Origin: an uncultured Granulicatella sp.
GTDB taxonomy: Bacteria; Bacillota; Bacilli; Lactobacillales; Aerococcaceae
Direction: 5' to 3'
Length of the DNA stretch: 5,119 nucleotides
NCBI GenBank assembly: GCA_947254045.1
Contig: CAMYBO010000103.1
Span: forward strand, 1 to 5,119
Positions 1-5,119 of the stretch are shown here, piece after piece; the first letter of the stretch is position 1, and every line of letters starts with the position of its first letter. Made by a program: the position numbers and the translations under genes. The notes below the pieces were generated by a model. It made no database searches, was not told where the DNA came from, and was given only the letters and a program-made list of their open reading frames with translations.

Positions 1-1860
1 TTCGTAGGCATTAGCTAACTCTTCTTCTAATGTTTCTAATTGTATTTGTAATTCTTGTAATTTAGCAAAATCTTGTGCTTGTTGATTCATTGCTTCTTGA
101 ATTTCTTCAATTGATGCTTCTAATCCAGCGATTTTGCCTTCAATTTCTTCCCATTCTTTTTTCTCATGATACGTCATCTTTTTAGTTTTTTCTGGAGTGG
201 AAGTTTTCGGTGTTTCAGCTACTTTTGGAGCTTCAACAGTTTTAGTTTCTTCTACTGTTAACTCACCTTGTTTTTCTAAGAAATCACTCATAGAACCAAA
301 ATATAATTCTGTATTTCCTTGTCCTTTAATAACAAATAATTGCTCCATTGTTTTATCTAAGAAATAACGGTCGTGAGAAACTACAATGACTGCACCATTA
401 AATTCATCTAAATAATCTTCTAAAACGGTTAATGTATCAATATCTAAATCATTCGTCGGTTCATCGAGTAATAATACATTTGGTTTTGTCATTAGTAGAC
501 GTAATAAATATAATCGTCTTCTTTCTCCACCTGATAACGTTCCAATCAATGCTCCATGCATATAGCGTGGAAATAAAAATGTTTCTAATAATTCCGTAAT
601 CGAAGCTACTTCACCATTTTTTTGTCGAACTTCTTCGGCATATTCTCTTAAATATTGGACTAATTGCTTATCCATTGGAATATCTTCATCTTGTTGCTTA
701 TAGTAAGCTAAGCGAACTGTATCTCCTACAGTCAGTTCTCCTTCACTAAATGGATACAAACCTGCTAGAGCATTTAGAAAAGTGGATTTTCCGACACCAT
801 TTTCTCCAACAATTCCAATTCTTGCTTGACTTTGAATAATCCATTCTAAAGAACGAACAATCGACTTATCTCCTATTTCTAAGCTAACATCTTTTAATTG
901 AAATACTCGTTTTCCAATTCTTGTTTGGTCCAAGCGAATTGCCAGAGATTCTTTAGAATCTGTTTGTTTCACTTCTTTTTCTAATTGTTCGAATCGTTGA
1001 ATTCTAGCTTGTTGTTTTGTTGTTCTAGCCTTAGCACCTTGTTTCATCCATTGTAATTCTTGTTGGTATAAACGTTGTTGTTTATGAGACATTTTTTGTG
1101 CAATTTGTTCTCGTTGAGATTTTTGTTCCAAATAGGATTGATAAGTCCCATCATATGCTTCTATTCTACCTTGGGTTAATTCAAACATATGGTCAACAAC
1201 ACGTTCTAAGAAATACCGATCATGAGTAACTAATAATAATGAACCTTTGTATGTTGCTAAATATTGTTCCAACCATTGAATGGCTTGCATATCTAAGTGG
1301 TTTGTCGGCTCATCTAATAATAATAAATCTGGCTCTTCCATTAAAACTTTGGCAAGACCTACTCGTTTCTTTTGTCCACCAGATAATGTAGAAATTTGTT
1401 GATGAATATCCTCAATTCCCACATGTTGTAAAATGGATTTAATTTTGACTTCATATTGCCATCCATCCACTTGATTCATTTTTTGTTCTAACGCTTCAAA
1501 TTGTTTTAAATATTTTTCATCTTGTGGATGTTGTTGTAATTGTTCAACACTCCATTCATAATCGTGCACTAATCTCAATAATGGATTATCAGATTGATAT
1601 ATGGCTTCAAATACCGTATGTTCAGGATTTAAAGAGGGATTTTGTGAAAGATACCCAATTCTAAAATCATTTGAACAAGTAATCGTACCACTTTCTGCTT
1701 CATCTATTCCGGCTAAAATATTTAATAGTGAGCTTTTTCCGGTACCGTTTTGACCAATTAAGCCCACATGTTCTCCTTCATTAATAATGAACGAAACATC
1801 TGCTAATAATGTTTTAGCACCATATGTTTTTTTCAAATGATCTACTCGAAAATCTTTCAT
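1..1860 (-). CDS. ABC-F family ATPase, Uup/YfmR type (3' end beyond window)
   Basis: This is a soluble, ribosome-associated ABC-F protein with two ATPase domains and no membrane segments. It reads open from ATG at 1860-1858 to position 1 (620 codons) with no stop. Uup/YfmR proteins are about 630 residues, so only some 10-15 residues should be missing. Visible motifs in domain 1 are Walker A GQNGTGKS (36-43), signature LSGGQ (159-163), Walker B DE (183-184) followed by TNHLD, and H-loop His213. The inter-domain P-site-tRNA-interacting linker carries WMKQGAKARTTK (271-282), typical of the Uup/YfmR branch. Domain 2 has Walker A GENGVGKS (352-359), LSGGE (442-446), DE (466-467) followed by TNDLD, and His496. 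A Lys/Pro/Thr/Glu-rich tether (about 535-560) then leads into a charged, heptad-like coiled coil from about 565 to the edge, the Uup C-terminal domain. Both catalytic Glu residues are intact, so it should be an active ATPase. Known role of the family: YfmR/Uup relieve ribosome stalling, overlapping with EF-P. It is probably the last visible operon gene, 18 bp after fhs. The Uup/YfmR assignment is firmer than any link to antibiotic resistance. Confidence 0.93.
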   Translation of the reverse strand, partial: MKDFRVDHLKKTYGAKTLLADVSFIINEGEHVGLIGQNGTGKSSLLNILAGIDEAESGTITCSNDFRIGYLSQNPSLNPEHTVFEAIYQSDNPLLRLVHDYEWSVEQLQQHPQDEKYLKQFEALEQKMNQVDGWQYEVKIKSILQHVGIEDIHQQISTLSGGQKKRVGLAKVLMEEPDLLLLDEPTNHLDMQAIQWLEQYLATYKGSLLLVTHDRYFLERVVDHMFELTQGRIEAYDGTYQSYLEQKSQREQIAQKMSHKQQRLYQQELQWMKQGAKARTTKQQARIQRFEQLEKEVKQTDSKESLAIRLDQTRIGKRVFQLKDVSLEIGDKSIVRSLEWIIQSQARIGIVGENGVGKSTFLNALAGLYPFSEGELTVGDTVRLAYYKQQDEDIPMDKQLVQYLREYAEEVRQKNGEVASITELLETFLFPRYMHGALIGTLSGGERRRLYLLRLLMTKPNVLLLDEPTNDLDIDTLTVLEDYLDEFNGAVIVVSHDRYFLDKTMEQLFVIKGQGNTELYFGSMSDFLEKQGELTVEETKTVEAPKVAETPKTSTPEKTKKMTYHEKKEWEEIEGKIAGLEASIEEIQEAMNQQAQDFAKLQELQIQLETLEEELANAYE

Positions 1861-1864
1861 AATA

Positions 1865-1872
1865 CTCTCCTT
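1865..1872 (-). promoter_or_regulatory. Ribosome binding site of the ABC-F gene
   Basis: On the minus strand AAGGAGAG lies in the 18-bp gap after fhs, with its GGAG core 6 nt before the ATG at 1860. It supports this start for the ABC-F protein, and the gap has no room for a promoter plus terminator. Confidence 0.8.
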
Positions 1873-1878
1873 TTATCA

Positions 1879-3546
1879 TTAAAATAAACCGGTCGCTCTA
1901 CCGTCTTCTAATACATCCATCTCTAATGCAGCTGGTTTCTTCGGCAATCCTGGCATCGTTAATATGTTACCCGTTAAAGCAACAACAAATCCTGCTCCTA
2001 ATTTAGGAACAAGCGAACGAACCGTTAATTCAAATCCTGTTGGTCTTCCTAATAAAGTCGCATCATCTGAGAAAGAATATTGTGTTTTAGCAATACAAAC
2101 TGGTAAATGATTCCACCCATTTTTTTCTAGCTGTTTTAAGTGTAATTTTGCTTCTTTTATATATTGAACAGAACTTGCTCCATAAATTTTAGTTGCAATA
2201 GCTTTGATTTGTTCTTCAATCGAACTATTTTCATCACAGACTGAATGGAATTGAGAGGTTGAATGTTCTAATAAGTGTAACACTTCTTTTGCTAATGCTA
2301 CTCCACCATTTCCACCATTTTCCCATACTGAAGTTGAAATACAAGAAATCCCTTTTTGCTGACAAAGAGCTTGGACTAATTCTTTTTCTTTCAGAGTATC
2401 TGTCACGAATTCATTTAATGCCACAACTGCTGGAAGTCCATAATGTTCCGTCATATTTTCAATATGTTTTTCTAAATTAGCAAAGCCCTTTTCTAAAGCT
2501 TCTAAATTTTCTCCTTCTGTTAATCCAGAAAGGGAAACTCCTCCATGCATTTTAAGCGAACGAATCGTTGCTACTATTACCACTGCATCAGGTGCTTTTT
2601 GTAATTGAGGAACTTTAATATCTAAAAATTTCTGAGCCCCTAAATCGGCTCCAAATCCTGCTTCTGTTACAACAATTTCTCCAAGTGCAAGAGCTGCATT
2701 AGTTGCAATTACACTATTACATCCATGCGCAATATTGGCAAACGGTCCACCATGAACAATAGCAGGCGTATGTTCTAATGTTTGAACTAAATTTGGTTTT
2801 AAGGCATCTTTTAATAATAATGTTAAGGCACCTTGAACATTTAAATCTTTGACCGTTACTGGAACTTTATCAAAAGTATACCCGATAACAATATTTTCTA
2901 ATCTTTGTTTTAAGTTTTTTAAATCTGTTGCTAAACATAAAATCGCCATCATTTCACTTGCAACAGTAATATCAAATCCATCTTCACGAGGAATGCCTTG
3001 AATAGGGCCCCCTAATCCTACAATAACTTGTCGTAAAGCACGATCATTCAAGTCAACAGCTCTTTTCCAAATGACTCTTCTACTATCAATTTGTAATTCA
3101 TTTCCTTGATAAATATGATTGTCAATGAATGCTGCTAATGCATTTGTGGCACAAGTTAATGCATGCATATCCCCTGTAAAATGTAAATTAATTTCTTCCA
3201 TTGGAACAACTTGTGCATATCCTCCGCCACAAGCTCCCCCTTTTATTCCCATTACAGGTCCTAAGGAAGGCTCACGAAGCGCAATAATGGATTTTTTACC
3301 TAATTTTGTAAAAGCATCTGCTAATCCTATTGTAACAGTTGATTTTCCTTCTCCAGCAGGAGTTGGACTCATCGCTGTAACTAATACTAATTTTCCTTTT
3401 TTCTCCTTAGAAATTCGATTCATATCAATTTTTGCTTTATATTTCCCATAAAACTCGATTTGTTCTTCATCTAGCCCTACACTAGAAGCAATTTCACGAA
3501 TTGGTTTCATAACAGCTTCTTGAGCAATTTGAATATCAGATTTCAT
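1879..3546 (-). CDS. fhs: Formate-tetrahydrofolate ligase (10-formyl-THF synthetase)
   Basis: This cytosolic enzyme makes 10-formyl-tetrahydrofolate from formate, tetrahydrofolate and ATP, feeding purine synthesis and initiator Met-tRNA formylation. The 555 residues match the usual monofunctional bacterial length (about 555-560). Visible motifs in order are the P-loop-like TPAGEGKST (62-70), EPSLGP (92-97), the family signature GIKGGACGGGY (100-110), VPMEEINLHFTGD (114-126), HGGPFANIAHG (265-275), GFGADLGAQKF (297-307), the second signature VATIRSLKMHGG (325-336), CIAKTQYSFSDD (484-495) and the C-terminal MPGLPKKPAA (531-540). The one oddity is Cys106 in the first signature, where Ala is usual. 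The ATG at 3546-3544 is supported by a perfect AAGGAGGT 6 nt upstream. The start lies 2 nt after the MATE stop codon, which suggests cotranscription and coupled translation. No folD, purine or glycine-cleavage genes are visible nearby. No ZTP-type riboswitch precedes it, since the upstream sequence is MATE coding DNA. Confidence 0.98.
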   Translation of the reverse strand: MKSDIQIAQEAVMKPIREIASSVGLDEEQIEFYGKYKAKIDMNRISKEKKGKLVLVTAMSPTPAGEGKSTVTIGLADAFTKLGKKSIIALREPSLGPVMGIKGGACGGGYAQVVPMEEINLHFTGDMHALTCATNALAAFIDNHIYQGNELQIDSRRVIWKRAVDLNDRALRQVIVGLGGPIQGIPREDGFDITVASEMMAILCLATDLKNLKQRLENIVIGYTFDKVPVTVKDLNVQGALTLLLKDALKPNLVQTLEHTPAIVHGGPFANIAHGCNSVIATNAALALGEIVVTEAGFGADLGAQKFLDIKVPQLQKAPDAVVIVATIRSLKMHGGVSLSGLTEGENLEALEKGFANLEKHIENMTEHYGLPAVVALNEFVTDTLKEKELVQALCQQKGISCISTSVWENGGNGGVALAKEVLHLLEHSTSQFHSVCDENSSIEEQIKAIATKIYGASSVQYIKEAKLHLKQLEKNGWNHLPVCIAKTQYSFSDDATLLGRPTGFELTVRSLVPKLGAGFVVALTGNILTMPGLPKKPAALEMDVLEDGRATGLF

Positions 3547-3548
3547 CC

Positions 3549-4898
3549 TTATACCTCCTTAAGTGAACTGTAACGTTGAAATTTTCTTTTAAAAGCATAA
3601 TACGTGATGGCTAATGGAACAACTGATCCAACCCACGCTAATGGGTTTGCAGTTGTTAATCCAATGTAGCCAAAAATTTTTGTTAAAACTAATGCAGCAA
3701 ATACTCGCATCATTAATTCCATGATTCCTGCAATTGTTGGAATCACAGTTTTTCCTATTCCTTGTAATGTATATCGATAAATAAATAATAACGATAAAAT
3801 ACCGTAACAGATAGAATTGGCTAAAATATAGAGTCTCCCATATTCCACAACAGCTTCATGTCCCTCTCCTACAAACATTCTCATAAAATGAGGACTAAAT
3901 ATAATTAAAATGAATCCTACGCAAAAACTAAAAGTAAGAGAAAGTTTAATACAATCTCTAACCCCTTTCCAAATACGGTCATATAATTTTGCACCATAAT
4001 TTTGTGCGGAATAAGTTGCCATTGTAATTCCAAATGACATCATTGGCAAAATTCCTAATTGGTCAATTTTTTGTGCGGCTGTATATCCTGCCACCGCTTC
4101 ATGTCCTAATCGATTTAAAACAATTTGCACCGTAATTGTTCCAATGGCAATAATTGAGGATTGAAATCCCATTGGAAATGAAATATTCATATGATGAACT
4201 AAAAAGTCTTTCGTAAAATGTAAGGACTCTTTTTCAATATGTAAAATTGGAATGTTCTTTTTAATGTAAACATAGCAACAAATCGCTGAGAACAATTGAC
4301 TCACTACCGTTGCAAATCCAGAACCTCCAACGCCCATATTCAAATGAACAATAAATACATAATCTAATAAAATATTTAATACACAAGAAAGCACTAAGAA
4401 ATAAAGTGGCGTATTCGCATCTCCAATAGCTCGAATAATATTCGATAGTAAATTAAAAGCAATTTGAGCAAAAATACCAGCAAAAATCACCATTAAATAC
4501 TCATAAGCATAATCAATAATTTCTGGAGGAGTTTGCATGATTTCTAATATTTGACGACAAAACAGCATACTTAATGTCGTCAATATAATTGAAGCACCTA
4601 CAGAAATTAATGTTGAGACATAAAAACTTCGTTTTACTCCTTGCATATCTTTAGCGCCATATTTCTGAGCAAGAGGAATCGCTAATCCAGCTGTCATACT
4701 AATGGCAAATCCAATAATAAAGAATACAATACTTCCTGTTGAACCAACTGCTGCAAGTGCTTGTACTCCAATATATCGACCAACAAAATAAGTATCTGCC
4801 ATATTATAGAACTGTTGAAAAACATTTCCTATTAACAATGGTAACGTAAACCGTGATATTAATTTCATCGGATTTCCAGATGTCATATCCTTCGCCAT
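3549..4898 (-). CDS. MATE family multidrug efflux transporter
   Basis: This integral membrane antiporter of the MATE (MatE, MOP superfamily) type is expected to export cationic or amphipathic compounds in exchange for Na+ or H+. It is 449 residues long, the normal size for 12 transmembrane helices in two homologous halves. The N-terminus TSGNPMKLI-xx-F-x-LPLLIGN (6-25) is typical of the large Firmicute YoeA-like/NorM-like subgroup. Asn32 and Asp35 in the YNMADTYFVG segment (31-40) of TM1 correspond to the conserved cation-linked region. Further family features are RAIGDANTPLYF (156-167) at the TM4-TM5 turn, NILLDYVF (175-182) in TM5, and the second-half TM7-TM8 stretch with AVAGYTAAQKIDQ (268-280) and SAQNYGAK (297-304). 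The C-terminus is basic and cytoplasmic (RKFQRY). The ATG at 4898-4896 follows a GAGGGG Shine-Dalgarno. It is the first visible gene of the minus-strand operon and ends 2 nt before fhs. The family is secure, but substrate and coupling ion cannot be read from the sequence, so no gene symbol is given. Confidence 0.95.
   Translation of the reverse strand: MAKDMTSGNPMKLISRFTLPLLIGNVFQQFYNMADTYFVGRYIGVQALAAVGSTGSIVFFIIGFAISMTAGLAIPLAQKYGAKDMQGVKRSFYVSTLISVGASIILTTLSMLFCRQILEIMQTPPEIIDYAYEYLMVIFAGIFAQIAFNLLSNIIRAIGDANTPLYFLVLSCVLNILLDYVFIVHLNMGVGGSGFATVVSQLFSAICCYVYIKKNIPILHIEKESLHFTKDFLVHHMNISFPMGFQSSIIAIGTITVQIVLNRLGHEAVAGYTAAQKIDQLGILPMMSFGITMATYSAQNYGAKLYDRIWKGVRDCIKLSLTFSFCVGFILIIFSPHFMRMFVGEGHEAVVEYGRLYILANSICYGILSLLFIYRYTLQGIGKTVIPTIAGIMELMMRVFAALVLTKIFGYIGLTTANPLAWVGSVVPLAITYYAFKRKFQRYSSLKEV
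3553..3560 (-). promoter_or_regulatory. fhs ribosome binding site inside the MATE gene's 3' end
   Basis: The minus strand reads AAGGAGGT, a full-length match to the 16S anti-Shine-Dalgarno, 6 nt before the fhs ATG. The same bases are the final sense codons AAG GAG GTA (Lys-Glu-Val) of the MATE protein, immediately before its TAA stop at 3551-3549. Ribosomes finishing MATE therefore end on top of the fhs initiation region, which suggests translational coupling or reinitiation. Confidence 0.9.
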
Positions 4899-4902
4899 TT
4901 TA

Positions 4903-4908
4903 CCCCTC
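4903..4908 (-). promoter_or_regulatory. Ribosome binding site of the MATE gene
   Basis: The minus strand reads GAGGGG followed by TAAA and then ATG at 4898. It is a weaker and closer-spaced Shine-Dalgarno than the one used by fhs. It supports the chosen start, as no other in-frame ATG with a better site is seen just upstream. Confidence 0.65.
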
Positions 4909-4931
4909 TATTCTATACATACTCAATTTTA

Positions 4932-4941
4932 TAGTATACTA
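4932..4941. repeat. Perfect 10-bp palindrome TAGTATACTA
   Basis: TAGTATACTA is its own reverse complement. Extending outward to 4929-4944 adds two more matching pairs beyond one mismatched pair, giving 14 of 16 symmetric positions. It lies about 33 bp before the MATE start and contains a possible minus-strand -10 box (TATACT at 4938-4933). It could be a repressor site, but in such AT-rich DNA a short palindrome may also be chance. Confidence 0.4.
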
Positions 4942-4954
4942 AAATATACAGTAA

Positions 4955-4967
4955 TATAACAGTTATA
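4955..4967. repeat. Perfect 13-bp palindrome TATAAC-A-GTTATA
   Basis: Two 6-bp arms, TATAAC and GTTATA, are exact reverse complements around a single central A. On the minus strand the right arm coincides with the extended -10 element proposed for the MATE gene. That is the geometry expected of an operator that blocks RNA polymerase, but no regulator family was recognised. Confidence 0.45.
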
Positions 4968-4970
4968 CCA
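4962..4970 (-). promoter_or_regulatory. Candidate extended -10 promoter for MATE-fhs-abcF
   Basis: The minus strand reads TGG-TATAAC, a TGn motif joined to a hexamer that matches TATAAT at five of six positions. No good -35 sits at 17 bp, but extended -10 promoters can manage without one. An alternative -10 is TATACT at 4938-4933, also without a convincing -35. Transcription from the upstream choice would leave a leader of about 55-60 nt before the MATE start. Confidence 0.4.
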
Positions 4971-4985
4971 TCAGAAAATTTATAA

Positions 4986-5031
4986 ACCTACAAAAAATAG
5001 CGGTAACATTTCTCTTTTTTAGACCTACAAA
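4986..5031. repeat. Direct repeat pair ACCTACAAA
   Basis: ACCTACAAA occurs exactly at 4986-4994 and again at 5023-5031, 37 bp apart start to start. Upstream flanking bases extend the match to 11 of 12 (TA[A/G]ACCTACAAA). Each copy is followed within about 10 bp by a GTAACA or GTTACA hexamer. The pair may mark repeated regulator sites in the divergent promoter region, though the spacing is about 3.5 helical turns rather than a whole number. Confidence 0.4.
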
Positions 5032-5040
5032 TTATGTTAC
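5003..5040. repeat. Inverted repeat GTAACAT / ATGTTAC
   Basis: The 7-bp arms at 5003-5009 and 5034-5040 are exact reverse complements, 31 bp between arm centres (about three helical turns). The right arm overlaps the plus-strand extended -10 (5035-5043). Because the repeat lies at or upstream of the likely start points in both directions, it would act as DNA (an operator pair) rather than as an RNA hairpin. Confidence 0.4.
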
Positions 5041-5043
5041 AAT
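5035..5043 (+). promoter_or_regulatory. Extended -10 promoter for the plus-strand gene
   Basis: TGT-TACAAT combines a TGn extension with a hexamer that matches TATAAT at five of six positions. A -35 at 17-bp spacing would fall in a T-run (5015-5020) and is poor, as is common with extended -10 promoters. Transcription would start near 5050, leaving a short leader of under 20 nt that still includes the ribosome binding site. Confidence 0.6.
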
Positions 5044-5053
5044 ACAAACGAAA

Positions 5054-5058
5054 AGAGG
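5054..5058 (+). promoter_or_regulatory. Ribosome binding site of the plus-strand gene
   Basis: AGAGG ends 9 nt before the ATG at 5068. It is a partial but well-placed Shine-Dalgarno, and together with the promoter just upstream it makes this ATG a believable start. Confidence 0.6.
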
Positions 5059-5067
5059 CGAAGAATA

Positions 5068-5119
5068 ATGGTTGAATTTGATAGAGAGAAAATTGCAAAA
5101 ATGCAACAATATTTTACAG
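5068..5119 (+). CDS. Start of an unidentified protein (3' end beyond window)
   Basis: Seventeen codons are visible, beginning MVEFDREKIAKMQQYF and running off the right edge. The start follows an AGAGG ribosome binding site and a near-consensus extended -10 promoter, and the gene is divergent from the MATE operon. The visible part is hydrophilic and mixed-charge, with no signal peptide or membrane segment, so a cytosolic protein is likely. The fragment is too short to name a family. Its position invites the guess of a regulator of the neighbouring MATE gene, but nothing in these residues shows a DNA-binding motif. Confidence 0.65.
   Translation, partial: MVEFDREKIAKMQQYFT

Larger units (their letters stand above)
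4899..5067. other. Divergent intergenic control region
   Basis: These 169 bp separate the divergent MATE and plus-strand genes. The part nearest MATE (about 4911-4985) is almost entirely A/T and rich in TATA-like steps. I see no additional ORF, tRNA, riboswitch or terminator. The region holds candidate promoters for both directions, two palindromes (4932-4941 and 4955-4967), a 9-bp direct repeat (4986-4994 and 5023-5031), and a 7-bp inverted repeat (5003-5009 and 5034-5040). Confidence 0.8.

Noticed and set aside
1..1860. ABC-F protein as an antibiotic-resistance (Vga/Lsa/Msr-type) factor
   Set aside because: The linker motif with GAKARTTK and the C-terminal tether plus coiled coil point to the housekeeping Uup/YfmR branch. 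Nothing in the sequence indicates drug protection.
1861..1878. Terminator or promoter between fhs and the ABC-F gene
   Set aside because: The 18-bp gap contains only an A-rich stretch and the ribosome binding site, with no hairpin arms and no room for -35 and -10 boxes.
2259..2480. 73-codon plus-strand open frame opposite fhs
   Set aside because: It lies wholly antisense to the well-conserved fhs gene, has no ribosome binding site or recognisable domain, and its Leu/His-rich product looks like reverse-strand noise.
3119..3451. 110-codon plus-strand open frame opposite the fhs N-terminal region
   Set aside because: It is antisense to the P-loop and signature region of fhs. Its Pro/Ala-rich product is the complement of the Gly-rich Fhs motif, and no start signals are present.
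4899..5067. ZTP (pfl) or other riboswitch controlling fhs
   Set aside because: ZTP riboswitches can precede fhs-type genes, so I looked in the leader. The region is nearly all A/T near MATE and lacks the conserved GC-rich pfl core, and fhs itself has only 2 bp upstream of its start.
1..5119. Mobile element, CRISPR array or RNA gene
   Set aside because: There are no transposase-like motifs, terminal inverted repeats, regularly spaced repeats or tRNA/rRNA-like sequences. The coding density and composition are even throughout.

Overview
The window is AT-rich (roughly one third G+C by eye) and uses A/T-ending codons and strong AAGGAGG-type ribosome binding sites. All of this, and the protein families present, fits a low-GC Firmicute. 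The fhs and MATE sequences look most like Lactobacillales (Carnobacteriaceae, Aerococcaceae or Enterococcaceae-like). That placement is an impression from sequence style, not a database result.

Layout: almost the whole window is one minus-strand gene train, read from right to left. (1) 3549-4898 encodes a 449-residue MATE-family multidrug/Na+ antiporter-like membrane transporter. (2) 1879-3546 encodes a complete 555-residue formate-tetrahydrofolate ligase (Fhs). (3) 1-1860 encodes an ABC-F ATPase of the Uup/YfmR type, 620 codons of which are in the window; its last few codons and stop lie beyond position 1. The gaps are only 2 bp (MATE-fhs) and 18 bp (fhs-abcF). No terminator-like hairpin lies between the genes, so a single operon is the simplest reading. 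The fhs ribosome binding site is embedded in the last three sense codons of the MATE gene, so the two are probably translationally coupled.

To the right is a 169-bp divergent intergenic region (4899-5067). Beyond it, a plus-strand gene begins at 5068 with only 17 codons visible, too few to identify. The intergenic region is very AT-rich. It holds candidate promoters in both directions, two short perfect palindromes near the MATE start, a 9-bp direct repeat, and a 7-bp inverted repeat that overlaps the plus-strand -10 box. Together these suggest a divergent control region, but no known operator was recognised.

Functionally the operon combines drug/cation export, one-carbon (10-formyl-THF) supply for purines and formyl-Met-tRNA, and a ribosome-associated ABC-F factor that relieves stalled translation. 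Each gene is an ordinary housekeeping or accessory family member. No mobile element, CRISPR array, RNA gene or clearly new system is visible. The points most worth a second look are the MATE-fhs coupling and the symmetric elements in the divergent intergenic region.
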